Assembly (NCBI GenBank): GCA_964453075.1
Contig: CAYVNM010000004.1
Span: forward strand, 4,251 to 68,250
DNA from: C7867-006 sp964453075
GTDB taxonomy: Bacteria; Patescibacteriota; Minisyncoccia; Phycocordibacterales; DATDWN01
DNA: 64,000 nucleotides
Direction of reading: 5' to 3'
Positions 1 to 8,754 of this stretch are shown one piece after another. The position numbers were made by a program, and so were the translations under genes. The notes beneath the pieces are model-generated. The model saw nothing but the letters and a program-made list of their open reading frames with translations. It searched no databases and was not told the origin of the DNA. The first letter of the stretch is position 1; each line of letters opens with the position of its first letter.

Positions 1-1481
1 TTTTTGGTGGAAACCAGAGTCTAAATTTTGGTGTAGCAGGCATTAAATCTAATAAGGCGTATTCAGATGGTGTGACCTATGGTTTTTCTGTTGTTCATTG
101 GAATGCAAATAGTTTTAATAATGATCAATACTCACAGTTTGTATTAGGAGCAAAACCATCACCAAATACATATGCCAATGATGCATTTGCGGCTGTTAGG
201 GTTAGTGGTGTGCCAAATGCTCCAGCTAAAGGTATTGGGTATTTAGGTTGGTCAGATGGTCAAATTTATAAGCTCAATGTAGAAAATACCTCTGTAAAAC
301 TAGCTAATGGTGATGGTGGTGGAAAGGCGGGTGATATTATCAAACTCACTGCGGTTGGTAACACTATAACCTTGTATAGGAATGGTGTACAAATTTCTTC
401 TGTTCAGGATAACTCATACAGCTCTGGTTCACCAGGAATTGGTTGGTATTGGTATGGTTATGCTCCAACTATAGACGATTGGGAAGGTGGAAATGTTACT
501 CCCCAAGACACCACACCACCAACAATCCAGAACCTCTCAGTCTCAAACATCACACAAGGAGGTGCAACCATCACATGGACAACAAATGAATCAAGTACAG
601 GATCTGTACAGTATGGTCTAACCACAGGATATGGTTCAACACTAAACTCCTCTGGAACAACCTCACACACAGTAACTCTGACAGGACTTCTACCTAACAC
701 AACATACAACTATCACATAACAGTGAGAGACTCTGCCAACAACACAACTACATCCACCAATCAAACATTTGCAACTCTAACATCTACACAAACTACACCA
801 CCACCTACTACACCCGTTACACCACCAACAACTGGAGGAGGTGGAACACCTACAGTCACACCAGTATCATCTGGAGGTGGAGGAGGATCACCCCAAACCC
901 CAACAACCCCACAACCTACTGTACCAACAACTCCTACACCACAGACACCAACGGTTACGAGACCCAACATCACACGTACACTCACAGTAGGAAGTAAAGG
1001 AGATGATGTAACACAGCTACAAACCTACCTCAAAGCTCTAGGTTACTTACCAACAGGTAGAGCTGATGGTAACTTCGGATTCCTCACAAGAGATGCTGTA
1101 CAACGTTACCAATGTGCTACTCTCCAAATCTGTTCTGGCTCTACCACTACCAATGGATATGGACTAGTGGGATCCAAAACAAGAGCTGCACTTCTTGGTA
1201 CACCAACAACCACAACCACTCCTACTACAACAACCACAACCAAACTAAACATCACACGTACACTATCATTTGGTATGAGAGGTACAGACGTAACCACTCT
1301 ACAGACCTTCCTCATATCTAAAGGATATCTCACAGGTGCTAGTGCTACAGGATACTTTGGTTCCCTCACCAGACAAGCTGTACAGAAATTCCAATGTGAC
1401 AAACTACGCATATGTTCTGGTTCCTCCACTACAGGCTATGGTGTAGTAGGACCTAAGACAAGGGGGGAGATGGTTAAATAA
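1..1481 (+). CDS. Surface protein with LamG-like, FN3 and two peptidoglycan-binding domains (5' partial)
   Basis: The frame is open from base 3 to the TAA at 1479-1481, so the true start lies upstream of the window; a GTG at 72 is only an internal codon. Visible order in 492 residues: a beta-rich concanavalin/LamG-like region (about 1-165), a fibronectin type III domain (about 170-258, opening with DTTPPTIQNLSVSN), a linker of Thr, Pro and Gly, then two PG_binding_1 repeats (about 322-395 and 417-492). Each repeat begins NITRTL and carries the D-V-x-x-LQ and F-G-x-LTR-x-AVQ patterns. The linker and C-terminus use repeated ACA/ACC codons. It is probably anchored to peptidoglycan and exposed outside. 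Ligand unknown. Confidence 0.85.
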   Translation, partial: FGGNQSLNFGVAGIKSNKAYSDGVTYGFSVVHWNANSFNNDQYSQFVLGAKPSPNTYANDAFAAVRVSGVPNAPAKGIGYLGWSDGQIYKLNVENTSVKLANGDGGGKAGDIIKLTAVGNTITLYRNGVQISSVQDNSYSSGSPGIGWYWYGYAPTIDDWEGGNVTPQDTTPPTIQNLSVSNITQGGATITWTTNESSTGSVQYGLTTGYGSTLNSSGTTSHTVTLTGLLPNTTYNYHITVRDSANNTTTSTNQTFATLTSTQTTPPPTTPVTPPTTGGGGTPTVTPVSSGGGGGSPQTPTTPQPTVPTTPTPQTPTVTRPNITRTLTVGSKGDDVTQLQTYLKALGYLPTGRADGNFGFLTRDAVQRYQCATLQICSGSTTTNGYGLVGSKTRAALLGTPTTTTTPTTTTTTKLNITRTLSFGMRGTDVTTLQTFLISKGYLTGASATGYFGSLTRQAVQKFQCDKLRICSGSSTTGYGVVGPKTRGEMVK

Positions 1482-1486
1482 AACTT

Positions 1487-1930
1487 ATGTTTTCTCAAAA
1501 AAATTTTGTTTTTTTCATAATTTCAGTACTTTTTCTGGGTTCTCTTATTGTTTTGAATAAGAATAATGAGGTAAATGCTGTTGTTTTGGCTAATAAAACT
1601 TATTCTGTGGAAATAGCTGATACAAATACAGAAAGACAACGTGGATTATCACTACATACACCTCTTTTGGAGAACCAAGGTATGCTTTTTGTTTTCAATC
1701 AAGATGATTTTCATGGTTTTTGGATGAAAGACATGTTGTTTCCAATAGATATACTTTGGATTGATTCTAATTTAAAAGTGGTGCACATAGAAAAACACGT
1801 TTCTCCAGAGACTTTTCCAAAAGTTTTTTACCCAACATCAAAAAGTAGATACGTTTTAGAAATTTCTTCTGGTCAAGTAGACAAAAGCAATATTAAAATA
1901 GGTGAACTGGTTAAATTTTTAAAAAAATAA
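1487..1930 (+). CDS. DUF192 family exported protein
   Basis: 147 residues. An N-terminal hydrophobic segment (about 8-25) looks like an uncleaved signal anchor. The rest matches the DUF192 fold: ERQRGLS near residue 44, GMLFVF, FWMKDMLFPIDILWID and a C-terminal YVLEI strand. The family is a small beta-barrel of unknown biochemical role, often exported. It starts 5 nt after the preceding stop, so it may be co-transcribed with the surface protein. No Shine-Dalgarno is visible. Function unassigned. Confidence 0.85.
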   Translation: MFSQKNFVFFIISVLFLGSLIVLNKNNEVNAVVLANKTYSVEIADTNTERQRGLSLHTPLLENQGMLFVFNQDDFHGFWMKDMLFPIDILWIDSNLKVVHIEKHVSPETFPKVFYPTSKSRYVLEISSGQVDKSNIKIGELVKFLKK

Positions 1931-2134
1931 CTCAAAAAATGTTTATTTGTAGGCATTTGAAGAGGGTATTCTTTACAATGTGGTGTTTCTATTATGTGGG
2001 ACTTGAAAGATTGAGTTATCCACTTTTTTTTGTCGGATATTAGAGTACAATAATGTAACAAAATGCTAATTTTTTGAGAAATTTTGGTCATTTTGTAGTT
2101 TTTTTATCAAAAAATTTTTAATTTTTAATAAATT

Positions 2135-4471
2135 ATGCCAAAAGATACAAAAAAAGTCGTAAAATCAGAAAAAAAAGAAGAGAAGAAAACTGGTTTGATA
2201 AAAAGTGTTGAAAAAAGAAACGGCGAAGTAGTATCTTTTGATGTGAAGCGCATATCCTCAGCAGTCTACAAGGCTATGATAGCTGCTAATGAGGGTTCGG
2301 AGGAGGAGGCAGACATGGTTGCAAACAAAGTTTTTGCTGATTTGGTTAGGATATCAAAAAAACATCCAAATTTTGTTCCAACAGTTGAGGGAATTCAAAA
2401 TTCAGTGGAAAAAGAACTGATGTTGTCAGAGTATGTGGCCACGGCAAAAGCTTATATTTTATATCGTAGTGAAAGAAACAAATTAAGATATAAAGGTGTT
2501 GAGGTTCCAGAGAGAGTCAAGAGACTTGCTCAAGATTCAAAGAAGTATTTCAAAAATTCTCTTGGTGAATTTATTTACTACAGAACATATTCAAAATGGA
2601 TTCCAGAAGAAAACAGACGTGAGACTTGGATAGAGACCGTAGATAGGTATATGGGTTTTATGAAAGAGAATCTTGGAAAAAAACTCAAAGATTCTGAGTT
2701 CAAAGAAGTGCGTGAAGCGATCTTAAAACAAGAAGCTATGCCATCAATGAGACTTCTTCAGTTTTCAGGTCCTGCTGCGAGAGCTACAAATGTTGCCGCA
2801 TACAACTGCTCCTATGTTGCTCCAGAGAAGTTTCAAGATTTTGCAGAGGTAATGTACATATCTATGTGTGGTACTGGTGCTGGGTGGTCTGTTGAGAGTG
2901 AGAATATTCAAAAACTTCCACAAATAAAAAGACAAACAGGTAAGAAATTACCAACTCACGTGATTCTTGATAGTAAGGAAGGTTGGTGTGATGCATTGAC
3001 CCTAGGAATGGAAACTTGGGCAAATGGTATGGATATCAGTTTTGATTTTTCACAATTGCGTCCAGCAGGAGCAAGACTAAAAACTATGGGTGGTAAATCT
3101 TCTGGACCTGAACCATTGAGGCAGCTTCTAAGTTTTACAAGGACAAAAATGTTAGCAAGACAAGGTAGAAGATTAGAAAATATAGATGCTCACGATATAT
3201 TGTGTAAAATTGGAGAGATAGTTGTTTCTGGAGGTGTCAGAAGAAGTGCTATGATTTCTCTTTCTGATTTATCAGACATAAATATTCGTGATGCTAAGAA
3301 GGGTCAGTTCTGGATGACAGAACCACAACGATCTCTTGCAAATAACTCTGCAGTTTATGAAAACAAACCAACAAACGCTGAATTTATGGAAGAGTGGCTT
3401 GCTTTGATGAAGTCCGGTTCAGGTGAAAGAGGAATATATAATAGAGGCGGATTGGTGCATACGCTTCCTGAGAGAAGATTGGCTCAGTTTAAGGGTGGTG
3501 AAGTTCCAAAATGGGGAGGAAATCCTTGTGGAGAAATAATACTTCAATCAAAACAATTCTGTAATCTGTCAGAGATAGTAGCTAGAGCAGAGGATACAGA
3601 AGCAAGTCTTATGAGAAAAATGAGGATAGCAACAATTCTAGGTACATATCAGGCAACACTGACACATTTTCCATATCTTTCAAAAGAATGGACAGATAAT
3701 TGTAAAAAGGAGGCTCTTCTAGGGGTTTCTATCACAGGTCAGTGGGATAGCCCTGCAGTAAGAAAGCCAGAGATGATGAAGAAACTCAGGAATGAAGCAA
3801 TAAAGATAAACAAGATTTATGCAAAAAAGTTCGGGATTAATCAGTCAACATGTATTACTTGTGTAAAACCATCCGGAAATCTTTCACAAACAGTTGATTC
3901 TTCTTCTGGTATACACCCAAGACACTCGGCATTTTATATAAGAAGAGTAAGAATTGCGGCTACAGATGCACTATTTAGAATGCTCAAAGATCAAGGTGTG
4001 CCTTTCCATCCAGAAGTTGGACAAACAATGGAAAATGCAACAACATATGTTCTGGATTTTCCAGTCAAAGCTCCAGATCGATCAGTATTCAAGGATGACC
4101 AGACTGCTATACAACAATTGGAGTATTGGAAAATGGTTAAAGAGAATTTTACAGAACACAATCCATCAACAACGATTTCAGTGGGAGAAGATGAGTGGAT
4201 AGAAGTAGCCAATTGGGTTTATAAAAATTGGGATATAGTGGGAGGACTATCATTCTTGCCTAGAGACAGTCATGTATATCAATTAGCCCCTTATGAAACT
4301 ATAGACGAAAAAACATACAAGGAAATGCTAAAGCGTTTTGAAAATATAGACTTCTCAAAAATAGTTACATACGAAGCAACAGATGAATTGAACCAAAAGG
4401 CAGAGCTTGCTTGTGTGGGTGGGGTTTGTACCATTGATGACATTGTTGTTCAATCAGATTCTAAAGCATAG
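2135..4471 (+). CDS. nrdJ: Adenosylcobalamin-dependent ribonucleoside-triphosphate reductase (class II)
   Basis: 778 residues. It reduces ribonucleotides to deoxyribonucleotides with an adenosylcobalamin-generated thiyl radical. After a Lys-rich start there is an ATP-cone-like region (about 23-115), then the alpha/beta-barrel catalytic domain with NCSYVAP, MCGTGAGWSVE, GGVRRSAMISLSD and the finger-loop motif NPCGEIIL. The C-terminal CVGGVC pair matches the redox cysteines of the Lactobacillus-type monomeric enzyme. No nrdAB or nrdDG is in the window. The 204-bp upstream spacer is AT-rich, with a near-DnaA box (TTATCCACT, about 2014). I see no B12-box riboswitch or NrdR box. Cofactor salvage is inferred, since no cobalamin genes are visible. 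Confidence 0.93.
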   Translation: MPKDTKKVVKSEKKEEKKTGLIKSVEKRNGEVVSFDVKRISSAVYKAMIAANEGSEEEADMVANKVFADLVRISKKHPNFVPTVEGIQNSVEKELMLSEYVATAKAYILYRSERNKLRYKGVEVPERVKRLAQDSKKYFKNSLGEFIYYRTYSKWIPEENRRETWIETVDRYMGFMKENLGKKLKDSEFKEVREAILKQEAMPSMRLLQFSGPAARATNVAAYNCSYVAPEKFQDFAEVMYISMCGTGAGWSVESENIQKLPQIKRQTGKKLPTHVILDSKEGWCDALTLGMETWANGMDISFDFSQLRPAGARLKTMGGKSSGPEPLRQLLSFTRTKMLARQGRRLENIDAHDILCKIGEIVVSGGVRRSAMISLSDLSDINIRDAKKGQFWMTEPQRSLANNSAVYENKPTNAEFMEEWLALMKSGSGERGIYNRGGLVHTLPERRLAQFKGGEVPKWGGNPCGEIILQSKQFCNLSEIVARAEDTEASLMRKMRIATILGTYQATLTHFPYLSKEWTDNCKKEALLGVSITGQWDSPAVRKPEMMKKLRNEAIKINKIYAKKFGINQSTCITCVKPSGNLSQTVDSSSGIHPRHSAFYIRRVRIAATDALFRMLKDQGVPFHPEVGQTMENATTYVLDFPVKAPDRSVFKDDQTAIQQLEYWKMVKENFTEHNPSTTISVGEDEWIEVANWVYKNWDIVGGLSFLPRDSHVYQLAPYETIDEKTYKEMLKRFENIDFSKIVTYEATDELNQKAELACVGGVCTIDDIVVQSDSKA

Positions 4472-4472
4472 C

Positions 4473-4592
4473 AAGCTTCCAAATCTGGCGAACTCCTCGT
4501 TCCCAGTTTGAAAATGCTCGTCACCTTACTACAGTAAGGCTCCTCGAATTTTCAAACTCTCACGTCGGATTTCATCCAGATTGTGAAAGCTT
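4473..4592 (+). repeat. Family I structured element, copy A (after nrdJ)
   Basis: It starts 1 nt after the nrdJ stop. Outer arms 4473-4488 and 4576-4592 pair (AAGCTT...AAGCTT, AATCTGG/CCAGATT). A perfect 11-bp inner stem is 4505-4515 with 4548-4558. The apical hairpin is CCTTAC (4524-4529), TACA loop, GTAAGG (4534-4539). Motifs kept in other copies: CGAACTCCTCGTT on the left, GCTCGTCA and GGCTCCTCG around the apical stem, and GGATTTCAT on the right. Confidence 0.75.
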
Positions 4593-4628
4593 AAAGAAAA
4601 ACACACCGAGGATGGTGTGTTTTTCTTT
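4593..4628 (+). terminator. Intrinsic terminator after element A
   Basis: AAAGAAAAACACACC (4593-4607) pairs perfectly with 4614-4628 around a 6-nt loop, ending in a T-rich arm. It closes the nrdJ unit just before rpiB. Confidence 0.85.
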
Positions 4629-4656
4629 TGGTCTCTGTTATAATTAATTTGGTAAT

Positions 4657-5100
4657 ATGAAAATTTATATAGGCTCAGATCATGCTGGTTTTGAAATGAA
4701 AAGAGGATTAATCTCTCATTTGGTTGAGAGTGGTTTTGAAGTCTACGACTGTGGCCCAAAAGAATATGTTCACAATGATGATTATCCAGACTATATATCC
4801 ATAGTAGCTAAGTGTGTTGCGTATGAAGAAGGTTCGATGGGGATTGTTCTGGGGTGGTCTGGTCAGGGTGAGGCAATCGTAGCCAACCGTTTCCCAGGTA
4901 TTAGGTGTGCAGTATTTTATGGGGGACCAAAACATATATTAACTTTGACACGTGAACACAATGACGCAAATATTTTGTCTCTCGGTGCGCATTTTATTAC
5001 AACGCAGGAGGCGGCTCAGGCGGTGGATATGTGGCTCAATACAAAGTTTTCAAATGATGAAAGACATATTAGAAGAATAAAAAAGATAGAAAATTTATGA
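4657..5100 (+). CDS. rpiB: Ribose-5-phosphate isomerase B
   Basis: 147 residues, the usual RpiB length. It interconverts ribose 5-phosphate and ribulose 5-phosphate. Visible family motifs: IGSDHAGFEMK at the N-terminus, the DYPDY strand, and SGQGEAIVANRFPGIRCA. The catalytic loop of E. coli RpiB carries a Cys in a CGTGIG-type motif; here it reads GWSGQGE, as in the mycobacterial class where a Glu acts as the base. A -10-like TATAAT lies at 4639-4644, giving a leader of only about 5 nt and no Shine-Dalgarno. Its TGA overlaps the ATG of rpe (ATGA at 5097-5100), so the two are translationally coupled. Confidence 0.92.
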   Translation: MKIYIGSDHAGFEMKRGLISHLVESGFEVYDCGPKEYVHNDDYPDYISIVAKCVAYEEGSMGIVLGWSGQGEAIVANRFPGIRCAVFYGGPKHILTLTREHNDANILSLGAHFITTQEAAQAVDMWLNTKFSNDERHIRRIKKIENL

Positions 5101-5771
5101 TACAAATTGTACCAGCTATAATTCCACATACAAAAGAACAACTAGAAGAGGAAATAAAAAGAGTTAAGAAATTTGCTCCAAAAGTACAGGTAGATATTAC
5201 TGATGGTATTTTTGTTCCTACTAAAACCTGGCCATATAACGGTCGTGATGTAGATTTTTTTGATAAATTAAAAAGAGAGGAGGAGGGTTGGCCAGAATGG
5301 GAAGATGTTGAGTTTGAAGTTCACTTGATGATAGAGAGTCCAGAATATTCTGTTTTAGATTGGATAAAAACAGGCGCTTCTACCATTGTGGCACATATAG
5401 AAGCTACGGATAATTTCCAAGAAGTGATAGACCTTTGTCGAGAGAGTATGGTTTCTATTGGAGTGGCTATAAAACCATCAACAGATATTTCTTTGTTGGA
5501 ACCTTTTGTTCATCAGGTAGATTTTATTCAGTGTATGGGAAGTGATTTGCTCGGGAAACATGGGGTTGCTCTGGAAGATAAATCTATTTCTCAAATAAAA
5601 ACTTTGCACGGACTTTATCCAGAGCATATAATTGCAATAGATATTGGAGTAAACGAAGAAACCATGGGCAAGTTAATTTCTGCTGGAGTTACAAAATTTA
5701 TTTCTGGAGGCCTTATTTTGAATGCTGAAAATCCAGAAGAGGAATATGAAAGATTGAAATCAATTAGTTAA
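5097..5771 (+). CDS. rpe: Ribulose-phosphate 3-epimerase-like protein
   Basis: 224 residues with a TIM-barrel pattern. It should interconvert ribulose and xylulose 5-phosphate. Seen: VPAIIPH at strand 1, VDITDGIFVP (family: VDVMDGHFVPN), EVHLMIESPE holding one metal His, and IDIGVNEETM holding the metal Asp, followed by a GGLIL phosphate-binding turn. The usual first metal His before VD is replaced by Gln (VQVDITDG), and a Pro/Trp-rich insertion follows FVP, so it is a divergent member. Overlap with rpiB and the following transketolase genes support a pentose-phosphate role, but exact substrate preference is inferred. Confidence 0.82.
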   Translation: MIQIVPAIIPHTKEQLEEEIKRVKKFAPKVQVDITDGIFVPTKTWPYNGRDVDFFDKLKREEEGWPEWEDVEFEVHLMIESPEYSVLDWIKTGASTIVAHIEATDNFQEVIDLCRESMVSIGVAIKPSTDISLLEPFVHQVDFIQCMGSDLLGKHGVALEDKSISQIKTLHGLYPEHIIAIDIGVNEETMGKLISAGVTKFISGGLILNAENPEEEYERLKSIS

Positions 5772-5782
5772 TTATAAAATAT

Positions 5783-6682
5783 ATGCAAAATAATTTAACA
5801 GATGAAAAAATAAAGTTGCTGGAGGAAAAGGCTAGAGACATAAGAGTTTCTGTTATAGAAATGCTTGTTTCTGCTGGATCTGGACATTCTGCTGGATCAC
5901 TTGGTATGGCAGATGTATTTACGGCTTTATATTTTTCAGTTTTGAAGCATGACCCGAAAGTGCCATCATGGCCTGGTAGGGACAGGGTTATTTTATCAAA
6001 TGGACACATTGTTCCTGTCTTGTACGCGACAATGGCCCACGCTGGATATTTTCCTGTAAAAGAACTTTTGACTTTGCGTAAATTCGGATCGAGACTTCAA
6101 GGTCACCCACACAGAGAATTTCTAGATATGATGGAGACAAGTTCTGGTCCATTGGGTTCTGGAATTTCACAAGCGGTCGGAATGGCTTTGGCTGAAAGAA
6201 TCAATAAAGGTAAATCCTCAGATAAATTCTTCTACTGCATGACGGGCGATGGTGAACTTGATGAGGGTCAAAATTGGGAAGCGATGATGCTGGCAAGTAA
6301 AGAAAGACTGGGTAATCTTATAGTAATAGTGGATAGAAATAATATTCAAATAGACGGATATACAGAAGATGTTATGCCTTTGGAAAATCTAGCGCACAAG
6401 TTTGAAAGTTTTGGTTTTCATGTAGAAGAAATAGATGGGCATAATTTTGGTGAAATAATTGCAAGTATTGGTAGAGCTCAAGCTGTTTTTGATGGTCCAA
6501 GCGTTATCATCGCTCATACTATTCCTGGAAAAGGAGTTTCATTCATGGAAAGAGATTTCAAATGGCACGGTAATGCTCCGGGCACTGAGATAGCAGGTGA
6601 GCCACCAAAGGATGAGCAAGAGAAAATAGCTTTGAAAGAGTTGCATTCTCTTGGGGGACAGATAGACAGCCAGCATAGTTAA
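5783..6682 (+). CDS. tktN: Transketolase, N-terminal (ThDP-binding) subunit
   Basis: 299 residues, half of a split transketolase that moves two-carbon units between sugar phosphates. Seen: GHSAGSLGMADV, HPHREFLDMMETSSGPLGSG, the ThDP/Mg motif GDGELDEGQNWEA closing with DRNNIQIDG, and GKGVSFME near the end. It starts 11 nt after rpe, in the same operon. Its partner subunit begins at 7078, but a family I element and a GC-rich one-gene cassette now lie between the two halves, so co-transcription is probably broken. Confidence 0.92.
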   Translation: MQNNLTDEKIKLLEEKARDIRVSVIEMLVSAGSGHSAGSLGMADVFTALYFSVLKHDPKVPSWPGRDRVILSNGHIVPVLYATMAHAGYFPVKELLTLRKFGSRLQGHPHREFLDMMETSSGPLGSGISQAVGMALAERINKGKSSDKFFYCMTGDGELDEGQNWEAMMLASKERLGNLIVIVDRNNIQIDGYTEDVMPLENLAHKFESFGFHVEEIDGHNFGEIIASIGRAQAVFDGPSVIIAHTIPGKGVSFMERDFKWHGNAPGTEIAGEPPKDEQEKIALKELHSLGGQIDSQHS

Positions 6683-6805
6683 AACCTCTAAATTTAGCCA
6701 ATCTCATCGTCTAAAATAAAAAACAATTCCCTCAATGTACGACATGTACACCTCTGGAATTGTTTTTTATTTTATACGCGACCTTGTCTTAAATTTTGAG
6801 GTTTT
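6681..6805 (+). repeat. Family I structured element, copy E (after tktN)
   Basis: The left arm overlaps the tktN stop codon (6680-6682). Outer arms are 6681-6696 and 6790-6805 (AAAACCTC...GAGGTTTT). The inner stem is a perfect 19 bp, 6712-6730 with 6756-6774. The apical core is TGTAC-GACAT-GTACA. The left internal motif ATCTCATCGTC and right motif GCGACCTTGTCT correspond to those of the other copies. The U-rich inner arm may also terminate transcription. Confidence 0.75.
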
Positions 6806-6820
6806 AATAAAAGATAGAAT

Positions 6821-6849
6821 TTGACTGGCTTTTTAAATTTGTGTACTGT
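6821..6849 (+). promoter_or_regulatory. Promoter of cassette 1
   Basis: TTGACT (6821-6826), 17-bp spacer, TACTGT (6844-6849), only 15 nt downstream of element E. Confidence 0.75.
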
Positions 6850-6870
6850 TTTTCTGGGAGGTGATGACTC

Positions 6871-7020
6871 ATGTCCTCAAAGCGTTGCAATCGCAGGAAG
6901 CCGGAAGAGAAGAGGCGGAGAGAAGAGCTCGCCAGGAAGGCTGAGGAAAACTGGCGTCGGAAGAACGGCATCACCAATCGTTGTGTTGAGTCGCACAACG
7001 GACATAACGACAAGAAGTAG
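6871..7020 (+). CDS. Cassette 1: 49-residue basic hypothetical protein
   Basis: The start ATG at 6871 is fixed by a near-perfect Shine-Dalgarno, GGAGGTGA at 6857-6864, unlike neighbouring core genes. The product is very basic and hydrophilic, with RRKPEEKRRREELARKAEE forming a likely helix and two cysteines. The coding stretch is clearly GC-richer than tktN and tktC on either side. No family recognised. The unit is self-contained (promoter, gene, terminator) and is inserted between the two transketolase halves. A nucleic-acid-binding role would be a guess from charge alone. Confidence 0.7.
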   Translation: MSSKRCNRRKPEEKRRREELARKAEENWRRKNGITNRCVESHNGHNDKK

Positions 7021-7031
7021 AGCCAAAGGGC

Positions 7032-7060
7032 GGGGGATAAACTATCCCCCAGCTCTTTTT
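7032..7060 (+). terminator. Terminator of cassette 1
   Basis: GGGGGATA (7032-7039), loop AAC, TATCCCCC (7043-7050), followed by a run of T. The T-run sits just upstream of the tktC -10 box. Confidence 0.9.
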
Positions 7061-7065
7061 TTTTG

Positions 7066-7071
7066 TATAAT
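7066..7071 (+). promoter_or_regulatory. -10 box of leaderless tktC
   Basis: TATAAT at 7066-7071 ends 6 nt before the ATG at 7078, so the transcript is expected to begin at or next to the start codon. Confidence 0.7.
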
Positions 7072-7077
7072 TAATTC

Positions 7078-8076
7078 ATGATAAATAATTCTCAAAAATT
7101 AAATCCAAAATTATTTGATAAAGATGTGGAGCAAGTCCCTATTCGTAAAGGTTTTGGTGAAGGTTTATTAAAAGCCGGTGAGGAAGATCAAGATGTTGTA
7201 GGTCTTTCCGCTGATCTTACAGAATCCACACAAATGCATTTGTTTCGTGATAAATTTCCAGAAAGATTTATAGAAGTAGGTATTGCAGAACAAAATTTGG
7301 CTTCTGTTGCTTCTGGTATGTCAGCTATGGGCAAGATTCCTTTTATAAGTAGTTTTGCTGCTTTCTCTCCTGGTAGAAACTGGGAGCAAATTCGTACAAC
7401 AATATGTTACAACAATCGTCCTGTTGTTGTAGCAGGCTCTCATGCAGGGTTTAGTGATGGTTCGGATGGTGGCACTCATCAGGCTCTGGAAGACATGGCT
7501 ATCATGAGAGTTGTCCCAAATATGACAGTCATTTCGCCGTGTGACTTCATAGAAGCAAAAAAGGCAGCCATTGCATCTGCAAAATATGGTAAGCCAGTTT
7601 ATATTCGTTTGCTTCGAGAAAAGACTCCAGTCATAACAACAGAAGACACTCCTTTTGAGATAGGAAAGGCCGGGCTTTATTATGGAGACCAAGAAGAGAA
7701 AGCTGATGTGGGTATTGTAGCTACTGGGTCTCTTGTCTATCGTGCTTTGAAAGTGGCTGAACTCCTAAAGAAAGAAAATATCTCAGCTAAAGTTTTGAAT
7801 GTTGCTACAATCAAACCTATAGATACAGAATCTCTGGTTTCTTTGGCAAAAACCTGTGGAGCTATAGTTACAGTAGAAGAGCATCAAATATTTGGTGGAT
7901 TTGGTTCGGCTGTGGCAGAGGCACTCGTAGTCAGTTTCCCAGTACCAATGGAGTTTGTGGGGGTTAAAGATAAATTTGGCCAGTCTGGAACACCAAATGA
8001 ACTACTTGAACATTACGAAGTAGATGAAAAGAACATTTTAAGTGCAGCAAAAAGAGTTATTGGTAGGAAAGGTTAA
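7078..8076 (+). CDS. tktC: Transketolase, C-terminal (pyrimidine-binding) subunit
   Basis: 332 residues, partner of the 5783-6682 product. Seen: SADLTESTQMHLF, FIEVGIAEQNLASVASGMS with the catalytic Glu that activates ThDP, GTHQALEDMA, and a C-terminal transketolase domain with VATGSLVYRALKVAELL. Together the two halves give the length of a normal transketolase. It now has its own leaderless promoter downstream of cassette 1, which could restore expression after the insertion. Confidence 0.92.
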   Translation: MINNSQKLNPKLFDKDVEQVPIRKGFGEGLLKAGEEDQDVVGLSADLTESTQMHLFRDKFPERFIEVGIAEQNLASVASGMSAMGKIPFISSFAAFSPGRNWEQIRTTICYNNRPVVVAGSHAGFSDGSDGGTHQALEDMAIMRVVPNMTVISPCDFIEAKKAAIASAKYGKPVYIRLLREKTPVITTEDTPFEIGKAGLYYGDQEEKADVGIVATGSLVYRALKVAELLKKENISAKVLNVATIKPIDTESLVSLAKTCGAIVTVEEHQIFGGFGSAVAEALVVSFPVPMEFVGVKDKFGQSGTPNELLEHYEVDEKNILSAAKRVIGRKG

Positions 8077-8078
8077 TA

Positions 8079-8106
8079 TTGACTTTTTGTTGTAAAAGTA
8101 CATAAT
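8079..8106 (+). promoter_or_regulatory. Promoter of cassette 2
   Basis: TTGACT (8079-8084), 16 bp, CATAAT (8101-8106), starting 3 nt after the tktC stop. The roughly 60-nt leader holds two small hairpins (GAGAC/GTCTC and ACCAGA/TCTGGT). Confidence 0.7.
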
Positions 8107-8176
8107 CGTGGCAGAAATTGAGACACGGTCTCATGGTACCAGATGGTCTGGTGCTACTGAATTGAGGTGTTGTATG

Positions 8177-8686
8177 ATGAGTGCGCGTATTTTTCTTGGT
8201 GGGCTTCTTTGGGCCGTTGTTGCTGGGATGGTCCTCATGTGGATGGGTGAAGTGGTTACTGGCAAAGCCTTGATCATCATCCTGATGTCTGCTTTGTTCG
8301 GTGCTTTCTGGGGGTACCATTTCCATACTGTCCACCAGATGAAGGTAATAATCAAGGAGTACGAGAAACACCGAAGATTCATCAGCACGTTCATCTCTGA
8401 CGTCACTGTTCGTGAGAGAGTCAGTGATGTTTTGGAGGGGGCTGCCAGTGAGTGGGATTCTATACTGCAGAAAAAGAGGATTCTCGAACAGCAGGGCCTG
8501 CAGGGATACAGACAACACTATGGTGACTTTGGAACTATCCTTGGTTACCAACAACTGGAAGCTGAGATTCGTTTGCAGTTGGGTAATGCTTTTACCAGAT
8601 TCAACAACATGTACGAAGAGGCGAGGGAAGCACCCTATATCCTTGATCTCAGGGGTAACAAACCCGAATCCTACCTAGGCAGGTAG
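8177..8686 (+). CDS. Cassette 2: 169-residue membrane protein of unknown function
   Basis: Tandem ATGs occur at 8174 and 8177. AGGTG at 8165-8169 is better spaced for 8177. An upstream GTG in frame (8108) has no ribosome site. Two hydrophobic segments (about residues 4-24 and 30-48) are followed by a roughly 120-residue charged, helical tail with VHQMKVIIKEYEKHRR and QQLEAEIRLQLGNAF, probably a cytoplasmic coiled coil. GC content and codon use differ from tktC and the PfkB gene. No family recognised. Confidence 0.72.
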   Translation: MSARIFLGGLLWAVVAGMVLMWMGEVVTGKALIIILMSALFGAFWGYHFHTVHQMKVIIKEYEKHRRFISTFISDVTVRERVSDVLEGAASEWDSILQKKRILEQQGLQGYRQHYGDFGTILGYQQLEAEIRLQLGNAFTRFNNMYEEAREAPYILDLRGNKPESYLGR

Positions 8687-8710
8687 ATGATCCAATATCT
8701 TCCTGCCAAG

Positions 8711-8745
8711 CCCCGCGCACAGCAACGTGCGCGGGGTGTTTCGCT
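8711..8745 (+). terminator. Terminator of cassette 2
   Basis: CCCCGCGCAC (8711-8720), loop AGCAAC, GTGCGCGGGG (8727-8736), then a T-rich tail. Confidence 0.9.
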
Positions 8746-8754
8746 TTATTTTTT

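Noticed and set aside
1931..2134. Cobalamin riboswitch upstream of nrdJ
   Set aside because: The spacer is AT-rich with no B12 box or long multi-stem fold, so there is no sequence support despite the B12-dependent enzyme.
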